From contig NZ_JQFW01000056.1 in NCBI RefSeq assembly GCF_000753865.1, forward strand, positions 248,001-312,000: a DNA stretch of 64,000 bases, given 5' to 3'. The stretch comes from Alteromonas sp. LOR (lineage in GTDB: Bacteria > Pseudomonadota > Gammaproteobacteria > Enterobacterales > Alteromonadaceae). The notes under the pieces were generated by a model, which worked only from the letters and a program-made list of their open reading frames with translations, had not been told where the DNA came from and searched no databases. The translations under genes and the position numbers were made by a program. Position 1 is the stretch's first letter. Every line of letters begins with the position of its first letter. This document shows, piece after piece, positions 8,890 through 18,060 of this stretch.

Positions 8890-10692
8890 TTACTCCCCCA
8901 TAAGCGACTGCATACTGGGCTTACTGCCAAAATGCTGTGCGCAGACTCTTTCGCTTACCGCTAAATACAGCGCATCAATTGCCTCATTATCCATAAATTT
9001 ATGACTAAACCCTGGTGTACTGGCATCAATGAAATGACGACAAGCCAGTATAAAATGTGCGATGAGCTGCTTTACGTTATCGGTACCCATCGCAATGCGC
9101 ATAGTAGTAAGCTCGATTCCCGCTTTCGACTGCTCGTCTTTGCTTAACTCAGAATGCGAGGTTAACGCAGGGCACAGCACAATCGTGTTGTTCTGACCAA
9201 TACTCACCTGATGACTAAAAGCAGGCTCTAAGGCATCGAAAAAGCGAGTAAATACGTCTCTCGCTAATCCAGCGGGCGCCATATCGATAGTAAATAGTGT
9301 GCACGGCCAGCCATGAGCGTGCTGTTTTTCCCTAAGCCCTGCATTTTCGTGCTCTGGCAGCCCATGGCAATTCACTCTAATGAGCGGATGAGAGCTTAAA
9401 AATGTCGTAAACACTTGTGTATTGATAACTTTCGTCATCATTCGCTGTTCTAACGTTTTCATGCCATTTAATACATCAAACGCTTTTTCAGAATCTAAGA
9501 AAGCGCCCTTGATGTAATAGACGTCCCAGAACATGGTTTGCGACCAATCTACACCATCTACACTGCTTCCCTTAGGCTGAAACATGCGGTGGCCTTCCCC
9601 TATCACCACACCCGCAGTTGTTGCGCCACTGCCACACAAATCCTTGGTATAGCTGTGAACAACATAATCTGGCCGTGCGGCTTTGTTTTTATGCTGCAGT
9701 GGCTGATGCAATACTGGCGTAGCGAGGGTTGAATCAAGCATGACCAGCGCACCTTCAGCATGAGCAAGCTCACTGATACCAGGCACATCAAGAACATAGC
9801 CATGGGGGTTACACGGAGACTCCATATAAACATGCATTGAAGCGCCATTATTTAAGCGCTCAGCGTGCTGGTGCTTGGTGTGTACCATAAAATCTGCAAA
9901 GCTCTCTTTGTCATACCCGTCGAACCAAGCAATTTGAATATCCATCCTATTTTCTCTGGCGAAGAAATCGTGAAGAAGCTGATAAACGCCCCCATACACA
10001 TTTCTAGATACAATTAACACGTCGCCATGACTTAATACATTCGACAACATGGCATCGATTGCTGCCATTCCAGAATTGAAATTCCAAGCAAGATATTGTG
10101 ATGCATAGGGCCCGGCCTCCATGTCCACAATGGCATTCGCTAGGGAAATATTGGTTGGGTTGAGTAAGCGAGAATATATTTGGTGTGTAAACTCTTTGCC
10201 TTGAAATGCATCGTCTACCCACTCTGTGCAGGCATAAACGTAAGTTGCAGTTCTCACCACCACCGGTGTCGCTGAAAATAGCGCGGTAACGTTATCAAAC
10301 ATTGGGTAATGACCTTGAGAGCCATTGCCGCTAGACAAACTTTGATAAGTCGCGCGAAACGGGTTTTGTAATGTATCTAGCACCTTGGCAATTTGAAAAG
10401 ACAAAAACTTTTTAGCATTAAAATAGGCCACCCTGTCTTCTTTATCCAAAGTTTGCAGTGTGTTGGTAGTAATATTCCACAGCTCCATTACACTTGATTG
10501 TGCACCGTAAAGGTGATGAGCAGTTTGGGCTAGGGCCTTACCGTAATCGCTAGACGCATCGATGCCAAAATGAATTAGCTGTTCGCTAACTAAGTCCTCT
10601 GTGGTATTGGCCTCAGTGGTATTGCGTTTAGGTGAAAGTACTTTAGCGTGTTCAACCGAGATAGAATGATTGTGAGTATTATCCGACTGCAT
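8890..10692 (-). CDS. PLP-dependent enzyme of the Cys/Met metabolism family, long form
   Basis: Fold-type I PLP enzyme related to cystathionine gamma-synthase and methionine gamma-lyase. The Schiff-base lysine is K350 in VHSYTKDLCGSGATTAG. PLP-contact segments include NFNSGMAAIDAML, SRNVYGGVYQLL and the aspartate in ALVMLDSTLATPVL. At 600 residues it is much longer than the 380-430 typical of the family. About 130 extra N-terminal residues are mostly helical, and there is extra sequence near the C-terminus. The reaction (C-S lyase, gamma-replacement or other) cannot be decided. It is divergent from the D-2-hydroxyacid dehydrogenase gene, with 164 bp between the starts, so shared regulation is possible. 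Confidence 0.82.
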   Translation of the reverse strand: MQSDNTHNHSISVEHAKVLSPKRNTTEANTTEDLVSEQLIHFGIDASSDYGKALAQTAHHLYGAQSSVMELWNITTNTLQTLDKEDRVAYFNAKKFLSFQIAKVLDTLQNPFRATYQSLSSGNGSQGHYPMFDNVTALFSATPVVVRTATYVYACTEWVDDAFQGKEFTHQIYSRLLNPTNISLANAIVDMEAGPYASQYLAWNFNSGMAAIDAMLSNVLSHGDVLIVSRNVYGGVYQLLHDFFARENRMDIQIAWFDGYDKESFADFMVHTKHQHAERLNNGASMHVYMESPCNPHGYVLDVPGISELAHAEGALVMLDSTLATPVLHQPLQHKNKAARPDYVVHSYTKDLCGSGATTAGVVIGEGHRMFQPKGSSVDGVDWSQTMFWDVYYIKGAFLDSEKAFDVLNGMKTLEQRMMTKVINTQVFTTFLSSHPLIRVNCHGLPEHENAGLREKQHAHGWPCTLFTIDMAPAGLARDVFTRFFDALEPAFSHQVSIGQNNTIVLCPALTSHSELSKDEQSKAGIELTTMRIAMGTDNVKQLIAHFILACRHFIDASTPGFSHKFMDNEAIDALYLAVSERVCAQHFGSKPSMQSLMGE

Positions 10693-10856
10693 GATAGTTC
10701 CATTAAAATAGTGAAATTGGATTAGGGCTGTTGGCTAAGCTAAAAAGCAAGCCATTAACTAAAACTTAAAACTATATTTACAATTTGAGAACAAACAGGC
10801 GTGCGATAGATGAACATGCACTAGGAAAGAAAAGTTTACTTAAGAGTAAAATCTGA

Positions 10857-11834
10857 ATGAATGAAAGCGCTCAAAAACCATTAAAAGTCGTCATTTTAAG
10901 CAACGAGGCAGAGCAGATTGCCGACGCTATTCGTGCAAAAGCGGCAGTATTACCAGATACTTTTCAGAACATTGATATAAGCATCGCCACTGAGAACACC
11001 GAAGATATCGACTGCGTTCACACCGAAGTGCTGCTTGCAGATCCCAATCTAGCGGCAATGGTTATTCCGCGCTGCCAGCATTTGAAATGGTGCCAATCTA
11101 CCTGGGCTGGCAATGCTCCGCTTCTCAACCTTGAAAAAACTGACTATGAATTAACGGGGCTAAAAGGCGTATTTGGAGAATTAATGCGTGAGTATGTGTT
11201 TGCCTACTTACTAGAGTTTGCGCGAAACATACCCGCATTTGCCGCGAATCAAAACGCTGTGCCACCGGTGTGGCGCGCCGAGACGCGCTTTCCACTTAAC
11301 GGGTTAACACTGGGTATTATTGGTTTAGGTAATATTGGTCGTGCGCTTATTCCTGTAGCGCATAGTTTTGGAATGAAAGTGATTGGCGTGTCGAGAAGCG
11401 CTAAGCCAGTGAAAGGTGCAGACGCCATGTATATGCCTTCGCAAATTACCCAATTTGCCGAGAATGTCGATCACGTTGTTAATCTTATGCCTGACACCTC
11501 GCACACCCAGCAGCTTCTCTCTAAAGGCTTCTTTGATCATTTAAAGCCCCATTCTATTTTGATAAACGCAGGGCGAGGAAGCGCTATAGACGATGACGCA
11601 TTAATTAATGCGTTAGACGAAAGCCGGCTGGCTCACGCTGTTTTAGATGTTTTTGACCATGAACCATTGCCAGCTACTCACCCATTTTGGCATCACCCAA
11701 AAATAACGGTAACTGCGCACACCGCGGCAGAGTCTCAACCTGAAGATGTGGCACAGGTTTTTTTAGACAATGCCGAGCGCTACCTCAACCATCAACCGCT
11801 ACGCTATAAACTCGACTTTACGAAGGGCTATTAG
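10857..11834 (+). CDS. D-2-hydroxyacid dehydrogenase (NAD-dependent)
   Basis: A 325-residue cytoplasmic oxidoreductase that interconverts 2-oxoacids and D-2-hydroxyacids. The NAD-binding Rossmann motif GIIGLGNIG lies at about residues 152-160. The catalytic triad of the family is recognisable: Arg in INAGRGSAIDD, Glu in VFDHEPLPATHPFW and His in VTAHTAAES. The N-terminal substrate domain is short, as in the glyoxylate/hydroxypyruvate reductase A (GhrA) group, but exact specificity is unknown. ATG at 10857 is the first good start. It is divergent from the PLP enzyme, possibly linked through amino-acid or 2-oxoacid metabolism. Confidence 0.88.
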   Translation: MNESAQKPLKVVILSNEAEQIADAIRAKAAVLPDTFQNIDISIATENTEDIDCVHTEVLLADPNLAAMVIPRCQHLKWCQSTWAGNAPLLNLEKTDYELTGLKGVFGELMREYVFAYLLEFARNIPAFAANQNAVPPVWRAETRFPLNGLTLGIIGLGNIGRALIPVAHSFGMKVIGVSRSAKPVKGADAMYMPSQITQFAENVDHVVNLMPDTSHTQQLLSKGFFDHLKPHSILINAGRGSAIDDDALINALDESRLAHAVLDVFDHEPLPATHPFWHHPKITVTAHTAAESQPEDVAQVFLDNAERYLNHQPLRYKLDFTKGY

Positions 11835-11929
11835 AGGTGCCAGCGGCTTTACAGTGAAGCTAAGTCTGAGATAAGAAGCGCTAGAGCGAGAAAAAGGGAA
11901 AAAATGAAAAGTGATGAGGAAATAAAATA

Positions 11930-11962
11930 GGCAGATATAAAATGAAAGAAACTATATCTGCC
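11930..11962 (-). terminator. Probable terminator downstream of erpA
   Basis: A perfect 10-bp inverted repeat GGCAGATATA / TATATCTGCC with a 13-nt loop. On the minus strand it is followed by a T/A-rich run. It lies in the convergent region between the dehydrogenase and erpA. The loop is long and the T-tract imperfect, so strength is uncertain. Confidence 0.5.
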
Positions 11963-11988
11963 CGTTATTGGGTTTAAGATGGGCGACC

Positions 11989-12333
11989 TTATACGCTGAA
12001 GCTAGCACCGCAACCGCAAGTGGTTGTCGCATTGGGGTTTTGAACTAAAAATCGAGAGCCTTCCAAGCCATCAACATAATCGACAACACCGCCTACTAAA
12101 TACTGTAAGCTCATTGGGTCAACAACCAATGTTACGCTGTCTTTCTCAATGGTCATATCGCCTTCATTGACTTTCTCATCGAAAGTGAAACCATACTGAA
12201 AACCTGAGCAACCGCCACCAGTAACGTAAACACGCAACTTAAGCTCTGTGTTCTCTTCTTCGGTAACCAGCGCTTTCACTTTATGTGCCGCCGCATCAGA
12301 AAACTCTATTGGCAACGCCGTTTCGACTGACAT
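11989..12333 (-). CDS. erpA: Iron-sulfur cluster insertion protein ErpA (A-type carrier)
   Basis: A 114-residue A-type carrier that passes [Fe-S] clusters to apo-enzymes, including isoprenoid-synthesis enzymes in E. coli. The three cluster-ligating cysteines are at C42 (GGGCSGF), C106 and C108 ([11 protein letters not shown]), exactly the positions and length of E. coli ErpA. The segment [20 protein letters not shown] is typical. The gene is monocistronic here. The sensor kinase downstream of its promoter side begins another unit on the same strand. Confidence 0.96.
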   Translation of the reverse strand: MSVETALPIEFSDAAAHKVKALVTEEENTELKLRVYVTGGGCSGFQYGFTFDEKVNEGDMTIEKDSVTLVVDPMSLQYLVGGVVDYVDGLEGSRFLVQNPNATTTCGCGASFSV

Positions 12334-12423
12334 ATTTACCCCTAACGTTAATTACTTTTCATGCATTTTACTATGCCTTAGTATCTAATACATCAGTATT
12401 TACGGCAAATAACGTGAGTTTAA

Positions 12424-14331
12424 TCATGCTTTTTCGTCGTTCACCTCAAGTACAATTGGCATTGTAATAGTAAACGTGGTTTCCCCTTCTCGTGAATCCA
12501 CGTCTATTTTTCCCTGCAACATGCCTGTTACCCATTGATATATTAAGTGTAAGCCAAGGCCAGTATTTCCCGATGCCCTAGCGGAGGTAACAAATGGGTC
12601 GAACATATTAGGCCTTATGTCTTCAGAAATACCTACACCATTGTCTTTGTGCATAATAATGACGTTATCACCTTCGCGATGAAACGCCAACACAATGGTA
12701 TTGTTTTGTTGATTTTGAAATGCGTGCTCGATGCTATTTACGACAAGGTTTTGCAGTACCTGTGAGAGCACGCCGGAGTAGCTTGTCAGCATTATGTCAG
12801 AGTCAGCATCGAGCAAAACCTCTACTTTCTTTCCTTTCAATAAGGGCTTTATAGAAAGGCTGAGGTCAGTAATTAATTTTTCCAGTGAAAACTGCACAAT
12901 GTCTTCACTTCCTCTGTCTACCGATACCCGCTTAAAGCGTTTAATCAAATCGGCACTGCGATTTAAATTAGAAAGGGCTAATTCACAGGCTTCTTTATTA
13001 TGCTTTATTAGGCCGTGTAGATTTTCTAACGTCAGCTTATCTGGAATTAAACTTTCCAGCTCATCAACTCGTCGTTGAATACTGCTTACCATCATGAGCG
13101 CTCCGCCTATTGGCGTGTTCAATTCGTGAGCCATGCCAGACACCAACATCCCTAGCGATGCCATTTTTTCAGACTCTAGCAGTTCGTCTTGCAGTATCGT
13201 TTGCTCTTCCAGCGCTTTTGAAAGTGCCAGCTTCTCTTCTTCTAACCGATGAGCCAGTAATCCGAGCTGCATTTCCCGGAACTTATCTCTTAGCAAAAAG
13301 AAAATAGACACACTGGCTGATAGCACAGATAGAAAAATAGCGAGAGCAAGGGAGTTATAAAAGGCTTGCTCATAGAAATCGCGGTTTGTACGAGCAAAAA
13401 ATATCAAAGACTCGTCTGAAAACTTATCTTTCGTGCCATGAGTTATTCTTCGGGCGCTATATATATCATCATTACTCCCTTTCACAAGGGAAACGGAGAG
13501 CTCGTTATCAAGGGCGTCCCAAAGCACCGGAGCGCTATCCATTGCAAGGCTCCCAGTTTCTAGCTCAACTCCCCACTCCATAGATTTATCGGTATGAAGC
13601 AGCCAGCTACCACTATCTTTTGAAATTAAAAGGTGGTGCTGAGTTGAGCTTAGCGCTCTAAGCTCTTTTAACATATCTGTTAGCTGAAAATTAACTACAA
13701 ATAAACCTTCACCGCTGGGATGATCTTTAAAATTAATAATGCTTCTAACAGTAGGAACGTAAGGCACTTCAATTTTCCCACGCTCCACGTTCAGGTCGAT
13801 ATCGGATAAAGAAACAACGTTAGGGGGTGAGTTAAAGGCATCTTTTACAAAATATCGAGCGCTTTTATTTTGCAGTTGATTGCTAGGAACAATGCTTGCG
13901 ACACCCTCTCTAAAGTTTATTCTCAACGTCTCATCGCCCGTCTTATCAATCCATCTAATTTGAGAAATTGAGGGAAGAGTAAGCCCTATTGTAGCAAGTG
14001 CGTTTGCTGCGCTTTCACTATTTGCACGATAAAAAGCACCTTCTTTGTCAACCGGGGCTTCTGTTTCATGAGGAGCTTCTCTTTCAAGAGCGTATTCAAA
14101 ATAGGAGTTTATAAGTCTGGTGCTGTTTTCTATATCTCCCACACGAGCATTGAAAACTTGATTAGCTTGGCTAAGCAACACATTGTGAGCGGCATTAATC
14201 TCAACATATTCTCTATCTTGTATGTAAAGAAATACCGCCACCCCAATAGACATTGAAGCAAAAACAGTCAGCGCAATCGCTACCATTGCGCTAGGTTGCT
14301 TTAGAATAAGAGCAAGTGTTTTAAACTGCAC
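12424..14331 (-). CDS. Membrane sensor histidine kinase with periplasmic sensor domain
   Basis: A 635-residue kinase. TM1 lies at about residues 17-37 and a large periplasmic sensor (about 38-322) looks like a Cache-type ligand-binding domain. TM2 is at about 325-347, then a charged coiled coil (350-390). The HisKA segment has the phospho-acceptor H402 (GMAHELNTPIGG), and the HATPase domain has the N box (VLQNLVVNSIEHAF), DNGVGI and GNTGLGLHLIYQ. The first codon is GTG at 14331, two bases after the stop of the REC-EAL gene. The ribosome site there is poor and the downstream Met16 is an alternative start. There is no receiver in the protein. The obvious partner is the co-transcribed REC-DUF3369-EAL protein. 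Confidence 0.9.
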   Translation of the reverse strand: MQFKTLALILKQPSAMVAIALTVFASMSIGVAVFLYIQDREYVEINAAHNVLLSQANQVFNARVGDIENSTRLINSYFEYALEREAPHETEAPVDKEGAFYRANSESAANALATIGLTLPSISQIRWIDKTGDETLRINFREGVASIVPSNQLQNKSARYFVKDAFNSPPNVVSLSDIDLNVERGKIEVPYVPTVRSIINFKDHPSGEGLFVVNFQLTDMLKELRALSSTQHHLLISKDSGSWLLHTDKSMEWGVELETGSLAMDSAPVLWDALDNELSVSLVKGSNDDIYSARRITHGTKDKFSDESLIFFARTNRDFYEQAFYNSLALAIFLSVLSASVSIFFLLRDKFREMQLGLLAHRLEEEKLALSKALEEQTILQDELLESEKMASLGMLVSGMAHELNTPIGGALMMVSSIQRRVDELESLIPDKLTLENLHGLIKHNKEACELALSNLNRSADLIKRFKRVSVDRGSEDIVQFSLEKLITDLSLSIKPLLKGKKVEVLLDADSDIMLTSYSGVLSQVLQNLVVNSIEHAFQNQQNNTIVLAFHREGDNVIIMHKDNGVGISEDIRPNMFDPFVTSARASGNTGLGLHLIYQWVTGMLQGKIDVDSREGETTFTITMPIVLEVNDEKA

Positions 14332-14333
14332 GT

Positions 14334-16589
14334 CTATGCGGTCTTTTTACACAATGCTTCGAAATCTTCAATGGCCATAGGTTTGGCAAACAAGTAGCCT
14401 TGGGCAAACTCATAACCGCCCTCAATCAGCTTATCTTTTTGCTCTTCAGTTTCTACGCCTTCTGCAATAATGTTAAAGTTAAATCGCTTAGCTAAACGAA
14501 ACACCATTTCACAAACGGCAAGGCCTGCCTCAGCACAATTTTCATCTGATAGCTTTGTGACAAAGCTTCTGTCCACCTTAAGTGTAGACACTGCTAAATC
14601 AGCAATATGCGCTAAAGAGGAATAGCCAGTACCAAAATCATCCACGCTCACCTTTATTCCCATGGACAATAGCTGTTTGAGTACGGGATTCACTTCTTCA
14701 TAGTCTTCCATAGCCTGACTTTCTGTAATTTCGACTTCAAGTAAGGAAGGGTCTATTCCAGAGCTGCTTAACAAGCTAACGAGGTTCTCAATAAAATTCG
14801 TTGTAGTAATGTCGCTACAAGTTACGTTAAATGAGATGGGGATATTGATACCTTTGTTACAAAGCCGCTTTATAGCCTCTACTGTTTTTTTCATCACAAT
14901 TGAGTCTATTTTATTCATTACACCCGATGCTTCCGCAATGGGAATGAAAAGCCCAGGCGGCACTACAGTGCCATCTGGCTTTGTCCATCTTAGCAAGGCC
15001 TCGGCGCCTACAATATCCCCCGACTGCATATTCACCTTAGGCTGCAATGCAATTTGAAAAGCGTCTTCCGTACGTAATGCGTGATATAAATCTTGCAACA
15101 TAATATGTCGCTCGGCCACAGTATCGGTAAAACTCGGGGCAAACTGCACTACTGACTTTCCGCATTCTCTGCCATCAACCAGCGCCATTTCGACGATAGT
15201 GATCATATCGGAGGCCTCATAACGCATTAGGCTTTGTAGGTCGGCAATACACACTGTTGATATGATTGTGTGGCTAATTTCATCCACAACAACAGACTGT
15301 TCTGTGAATGCCTCTAATTCATCAACAGATGGAGTGTTAAGCCTTGAAAATAACACTGCAAGCTGGTTGTGCTCAATTCTACAAATTGCTTTCGCATGTT
15401 TGTAGTTTGCCTTAATACTCTGATACAGCGCTCTTATCATCAGCTCTGTATGGCCATAACCCAACATTACCGTTGCTTCCGAAAAGTTGGAAATATTGAT
15501 AATAACCATATCCATATTGGCAAGCATGAAATCGTTCGCTTGTTTTAATTCTCTGATAAGCCAATTCCTATTCGGTATATTGAGCTCTGAGTCGTAATAA
15601 GCGAGCCTTGATAGCTTGTTTAACAGCGCTAAATTCGTAAAACCAGTTTTCACATTTTCACAAAATACCCTTAACAGGGCGATATGCTGTTCATCTAGCG
15701 GATTCGTCGACTCCACCAGCATTAAGTAGCTTCGTCTATCTAAATCCTTTGTTGTAAAGTAAAGCACTGACAGCTCGTGGCCAAAAACATGCCGCTTCTC
15801 ATTTTGCGCTACCCTCACTAGCTCGATGGCTTTACTTGATGGAAGAGGGTGCTTATTGTGAGACAGAACGTCATTGAGTGTTGCTAGACCGTCGAAGAAA
15901 TAAGACCCAGTTGCCGCCACTATTTCGGTACTTTCTATAGGGTGGTCATCAGATGATATTACACAGGCTAACCCGCCGTTATTTGGCACCCCTGCAATTT
16001 TGCCAATCTCCTGTAAAACCGTCTTTGAAAATTCTTCAACATCGAGTTTTGAGGTAATGACGCGTGATGCGTCAACAATCATCTGCAGGCCGCGCTTGGC
16101 TTTATTCAGTTCTGACAGCGAATGCCACGTGCGTATGTTACTAATTACTACTGAACGCAGCTTTTCTTCGGTAAGGTCGGTCTTAGTCCAGTAATCATCT
16201 ATGTCATATTGCTTCATAAGAGACTGACGAGGAGCATTTACACCGGGCTGCCCTGTCACTAAAACTATTCTGACATTATCATCGCCGATAACATTTCGAA
16301 TAGTGTCGACAACACGCAGGCCTGCGTCGTCACTTTCCATTACCACGTCTAATAAAATTACGCTTATATCGCCGACGGACGATAACACCGCAGCTGCTTC
16401 AACCGCAGAGTTAGCTTTTATTACCTCGATGCCTTTTCCATCAACTTCTAACCCGTCTAAGCTAAGCTCGATAGATTTCTGATAATTAATATCATCTTCA
16501 ACGCTTAATACGGTCCACTTTTCCTGTGATGTGGTGAAAGCGCTACCTTCTACTTCCCCGTCGAAATTTATGATACTTTTCAATGACAT
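14334..16589 (-). CDS. Response regulator with REC, DUF3369, degenerate GGDEF and EAL domains (c-di-GMP phosphodiesterase)
   Basis: A 751-residue protein. The N-terminal receiver (SVEDD acidic pair, phospho-Asp in ISVILLDVVMES) is followed by a DUF3369/GAF-like domain (YDIDDYWTKTDLT onward). Next is a GGDEF-like region whose signature is lost (EHNQL where GGDEF is expected). The EAL domain looks active, with EALLRW, FNVTCSD, VEITES, VDDFGTG, LKVDRSFV and AEGVETEEQ. It should hydrolyse c-di-GMP under control of phosphorylation. I chose ATG at 16589 over an upstream in-frame GTG (16670), because the extra 27 residues do not fit a soluble receiver and lack a ribosome site. It is first in a two-gene operon with the sensor kinase. 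Confidence 0.9.
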   Translation of the reverse strand: MSLKSIINFDGEVEGSAFTTSQEKWTVLSVEDDINYQKSIELSLDGLEVDGKGIEVIKANSAVEAAAVLSSVGDISVILLDVVMESDDAGLRVVDTIRNVIGDDNVRIVLVTGQPGVNAPRQSLMKQYDIDDYWTKTDLTEEKLRSVVISNIRTWHSLSELNKAKRGLQMIVDASRVITSKLDVEEFSKTVLQEIGKIAGVPNNGGLACVISSDDHPIESTEIVAATGSYFFDGLATLNDVLSHNKHPLPSSKAIELVRVAQNEKRHVFGHELSVLYFTTKDLDRRSYLMLVESTNPLDEQHIALLRVFCENVKTGFTNLALLNKLSRLAYYDSELNIPNRNWLIRELKQANDFMLANMDMVIINISNFSEATVMLGYGHTELMIRALYQSIKANYKHAKAICRIEHNQLAVLFSRLNTPSVDELEAFTEQSVVVDEISHTIISTVCIADLQSLMRYEASDMITIVEMALVDGRECGKSVVQFAPSFTDTVAERHIMLQDLYHALRTEDAFQIALQPKVNMQSGDIVGAEALLRWTKPDGTVVPPGLFIPIAEASGVMNKIDSIVMKKTVEAIKRLCNKGINIPISFNVTCSDITTTNFIENLVSLLSSSGIDPSLLEVEITESQAMEDYEEVNPVLKQLLSMGIKVSVDDFGTGYSSLAHIADLAVSTLKVDRSFVTKLSDENCAEAGLAVCEMVFRLAKRFNFNIIAEGVETEEQKDKLIEGGYEFAQGYLFAKPMAIEDFEALCKKTA

Positions 16590-16968
16590 CGCCTCTGCAA
16601 TTCCTTTATTTTGCTTTTTCCTATATACAAAGTAGCTCAGCTTTGAATAAAAACCCACACTCAGAGCCACTTTCTAGCATTAAACTTTAGTATAATTACC
16701 TATTAGTAATCCTGATTACACCGCATTGAGTTTTGCTTCTACCATCTTTGGATCGCTTGATGGGTCTAGGATAAAGTAAAAGGATACGGTTCGTCGGCTT
16801 ACTGTGAAACACAACGCGTGGACCGTTAGAGTGAAAAAGGTAATAACATTTAGGAAAGCAAAGAGCCTCAAAAGAGGCCCTATCAATTAGTATGGGGTCT
16901 GCAACGAGCAGTGAGCTTGTAAAAAGAGACTCTGTATAAAGAGGCTCTTTATACAGAGTCTCTTATGA
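16590..16968. other. Intergenic region between minE and the REC-EAL gene
   Basis: About 380 bp. It holds the minE terminator (16924-16964), a second small hairpin GCCTC-AAAA-GAGGC at about 16865-16878, and presumably the promoter of the REC-EAL/kinase operon near 16600-16700. No ORF of note. Confidence 0.5.
16924..16964 (-). terminator. Strong terminator of the min operon
   Basis: A perfect 20-bp inverted repeat (16924-16943 with 16945-16964) begins 4 bases past the minE stop. On the minus strand it is followed by CTTTTTAC. The long stem is unusual for a terminator and could also act as an mRNA-stabilising hairpin. Confidence 0.85.
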
Positions 16969-17220
16969 CTATTCTGGCAAAGTCACGTTTAGCTCTAACA
17001 CACTGCAGTCATCGTTGTTATCTAGCTGAACAGACACTTGGTCGTCCGCTATTGCCACGTATTTGCGAATAACTTGGATAATCTCTTGCTGCATCATCGG
17101 CAAGTAATCTGGTTCAGTGCGCTTTCTACGCTCATGAGCCACAATAATCTGCAAGCGCTCTTTTGCCACCGCCGCTGTGCTTGGCTTTTGTTTCTTTTTT
17201 AGTAAATCGAAAATGCCCAT
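16969..17220 (-). CDS. minE: Cell division topological specificity factor MinE
   Basis: An 83-residue protein that binds MinD and stimulates its ATPase, driving the pole-to-pole oscillation that keeps the FtsZ inhibitor away from mid-cell. The N-terminus [10 protein letters not shown] is the membrane-targeting helix. The MinD-contact helix lies in [18 protein letters not shown], and the C-terminal beta domain ends with [11 protein letters not shown]. The start ATG overlaps the minD stop (TAATG), with a strong GGAGG ribosome site inside the end of minD. Last gene of minC-minD-minE. Confidence 0.98.
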   Translation of the reverse strand: MGIFDLLKKKQKPSTAAVAKERLQIIVAHERRKRTEPDYLPMMQQEIIQVIRKYVAIADDQVSVQLDNNDDCSVLELNVTLPE

Positions 17221-18029
17221 TACTTACCTCCTAGTAGACGCTTGAAGAATCCTTTTTTCTCAGCATCAAGGAAACGGTGTTCAACGGTTTCGCCAAGCAG
17301 GCGTTTTACGGCGTCGGTATAGGCTTGCCCTGCATTGGCCTCTTCATCAAGAATAACAGGCTGGCCTTGGTTAGATGCTTTAAGCACAGACTCTGACTCT
17401 GGTATTACACCAAGTAGCGGAATAGCTAAGATTTCCTCTACATCTGCAACGCTAAGCATTTCTGCCGTTGCTACTCGAGCTGGGTTATAGCGAGTAAGCA
17501 GTAAATGTTCTTTTACTGCTTTGCCTTGCTCTGCGCGCATCGATTTGCTTTGTAAAATACCAAGAATACGGTCTGAGTCTCGTACTGACGACACCTCAGG
17601 GTTTGTCACTACAATGGCTTCATCGGCAAAATAGAGCGCCATCTGTGCACCTTGCTCAATACCTGCTGGTGAGTCGCAGATAATAAAATCGAAGCTTTCT
17701 TTCAGTTCGTCCAATACCGCTTGCACGCCTTCAATGGTAAGCGCGTCCTTATCTCTGGTTTGCGAGGCAGGCAGTATAAATAGATTGCTGGTGCGCTTAT
17801 CTTTAATAAGAGCCTGTTTAAGCGACGCCTCTTTGTTGATAACGTTAACGAAGTCATATACAACGCGACGCTCACACCCCATGATAAGGTCGAGGTTTCT
17901 CAAGCCTACATCGAAGTCGATAACCACGGTTTTGTGACCTGCCAATGCCAAACCTGTGCTAATTGCTGCACTTGACGTGGTTTTACCCACACCGCCTTTG
18001 CCCGATGTTACTACTATAATCTTAGCCAT
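17220..18029 (-). CDS. minD: Septum site-determining ATPase MinD
   Basis: A 269-residue ParA/MinD-type ATPase that recruits MinC to the membrane near the poles. The deviant Walker A motif GKGGVGKTT is at residues 10-18. Switch and Walker B segments are [10 protein letters not shown] and [16 protein letters not shown]. The C-terminus ends in an amphipathic helix ([12 protein letters not shown]) that serves as the membrane-targeting sequence. It overlaps minE by one base and follows minC after 31 bp. Confidence 0.98.
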   Translation of the reverse strand: MAKIIVVTSGKGGVGKTTSSAAISTGLALAGHKTVVIDFDVGLRNLDLIMGCERRVVYDFVNVINKEASLKQALIKDKRTSNLFILPASQTRDKDALTIEGVQAVLDELKESFDFIICDSPAGIEQGAQMALYFADEAIVVTNPEVSSVRDSDRILGILQSKSMRAEQGKAVKEHLLLTRYNPARVATAEMLSVADVEEILAIPLLGVIPESESVLKASNQGQPVILDEEANAGQAYTDAVKRLLGETVEHRFLDAEKKGFFKRLLGGK

Positions 18030-18060
18030 TTACTGTTTTCCTTTGTACGCGCACAAACCG

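Noticed and set aside
16590..16670. N-terminal extension of the REC-EAL protein from GTG 16670
   Set aside because: The extra 27 residues precede the receiver domain without family similarity, and ATG 16589 gives a normal receiver start.
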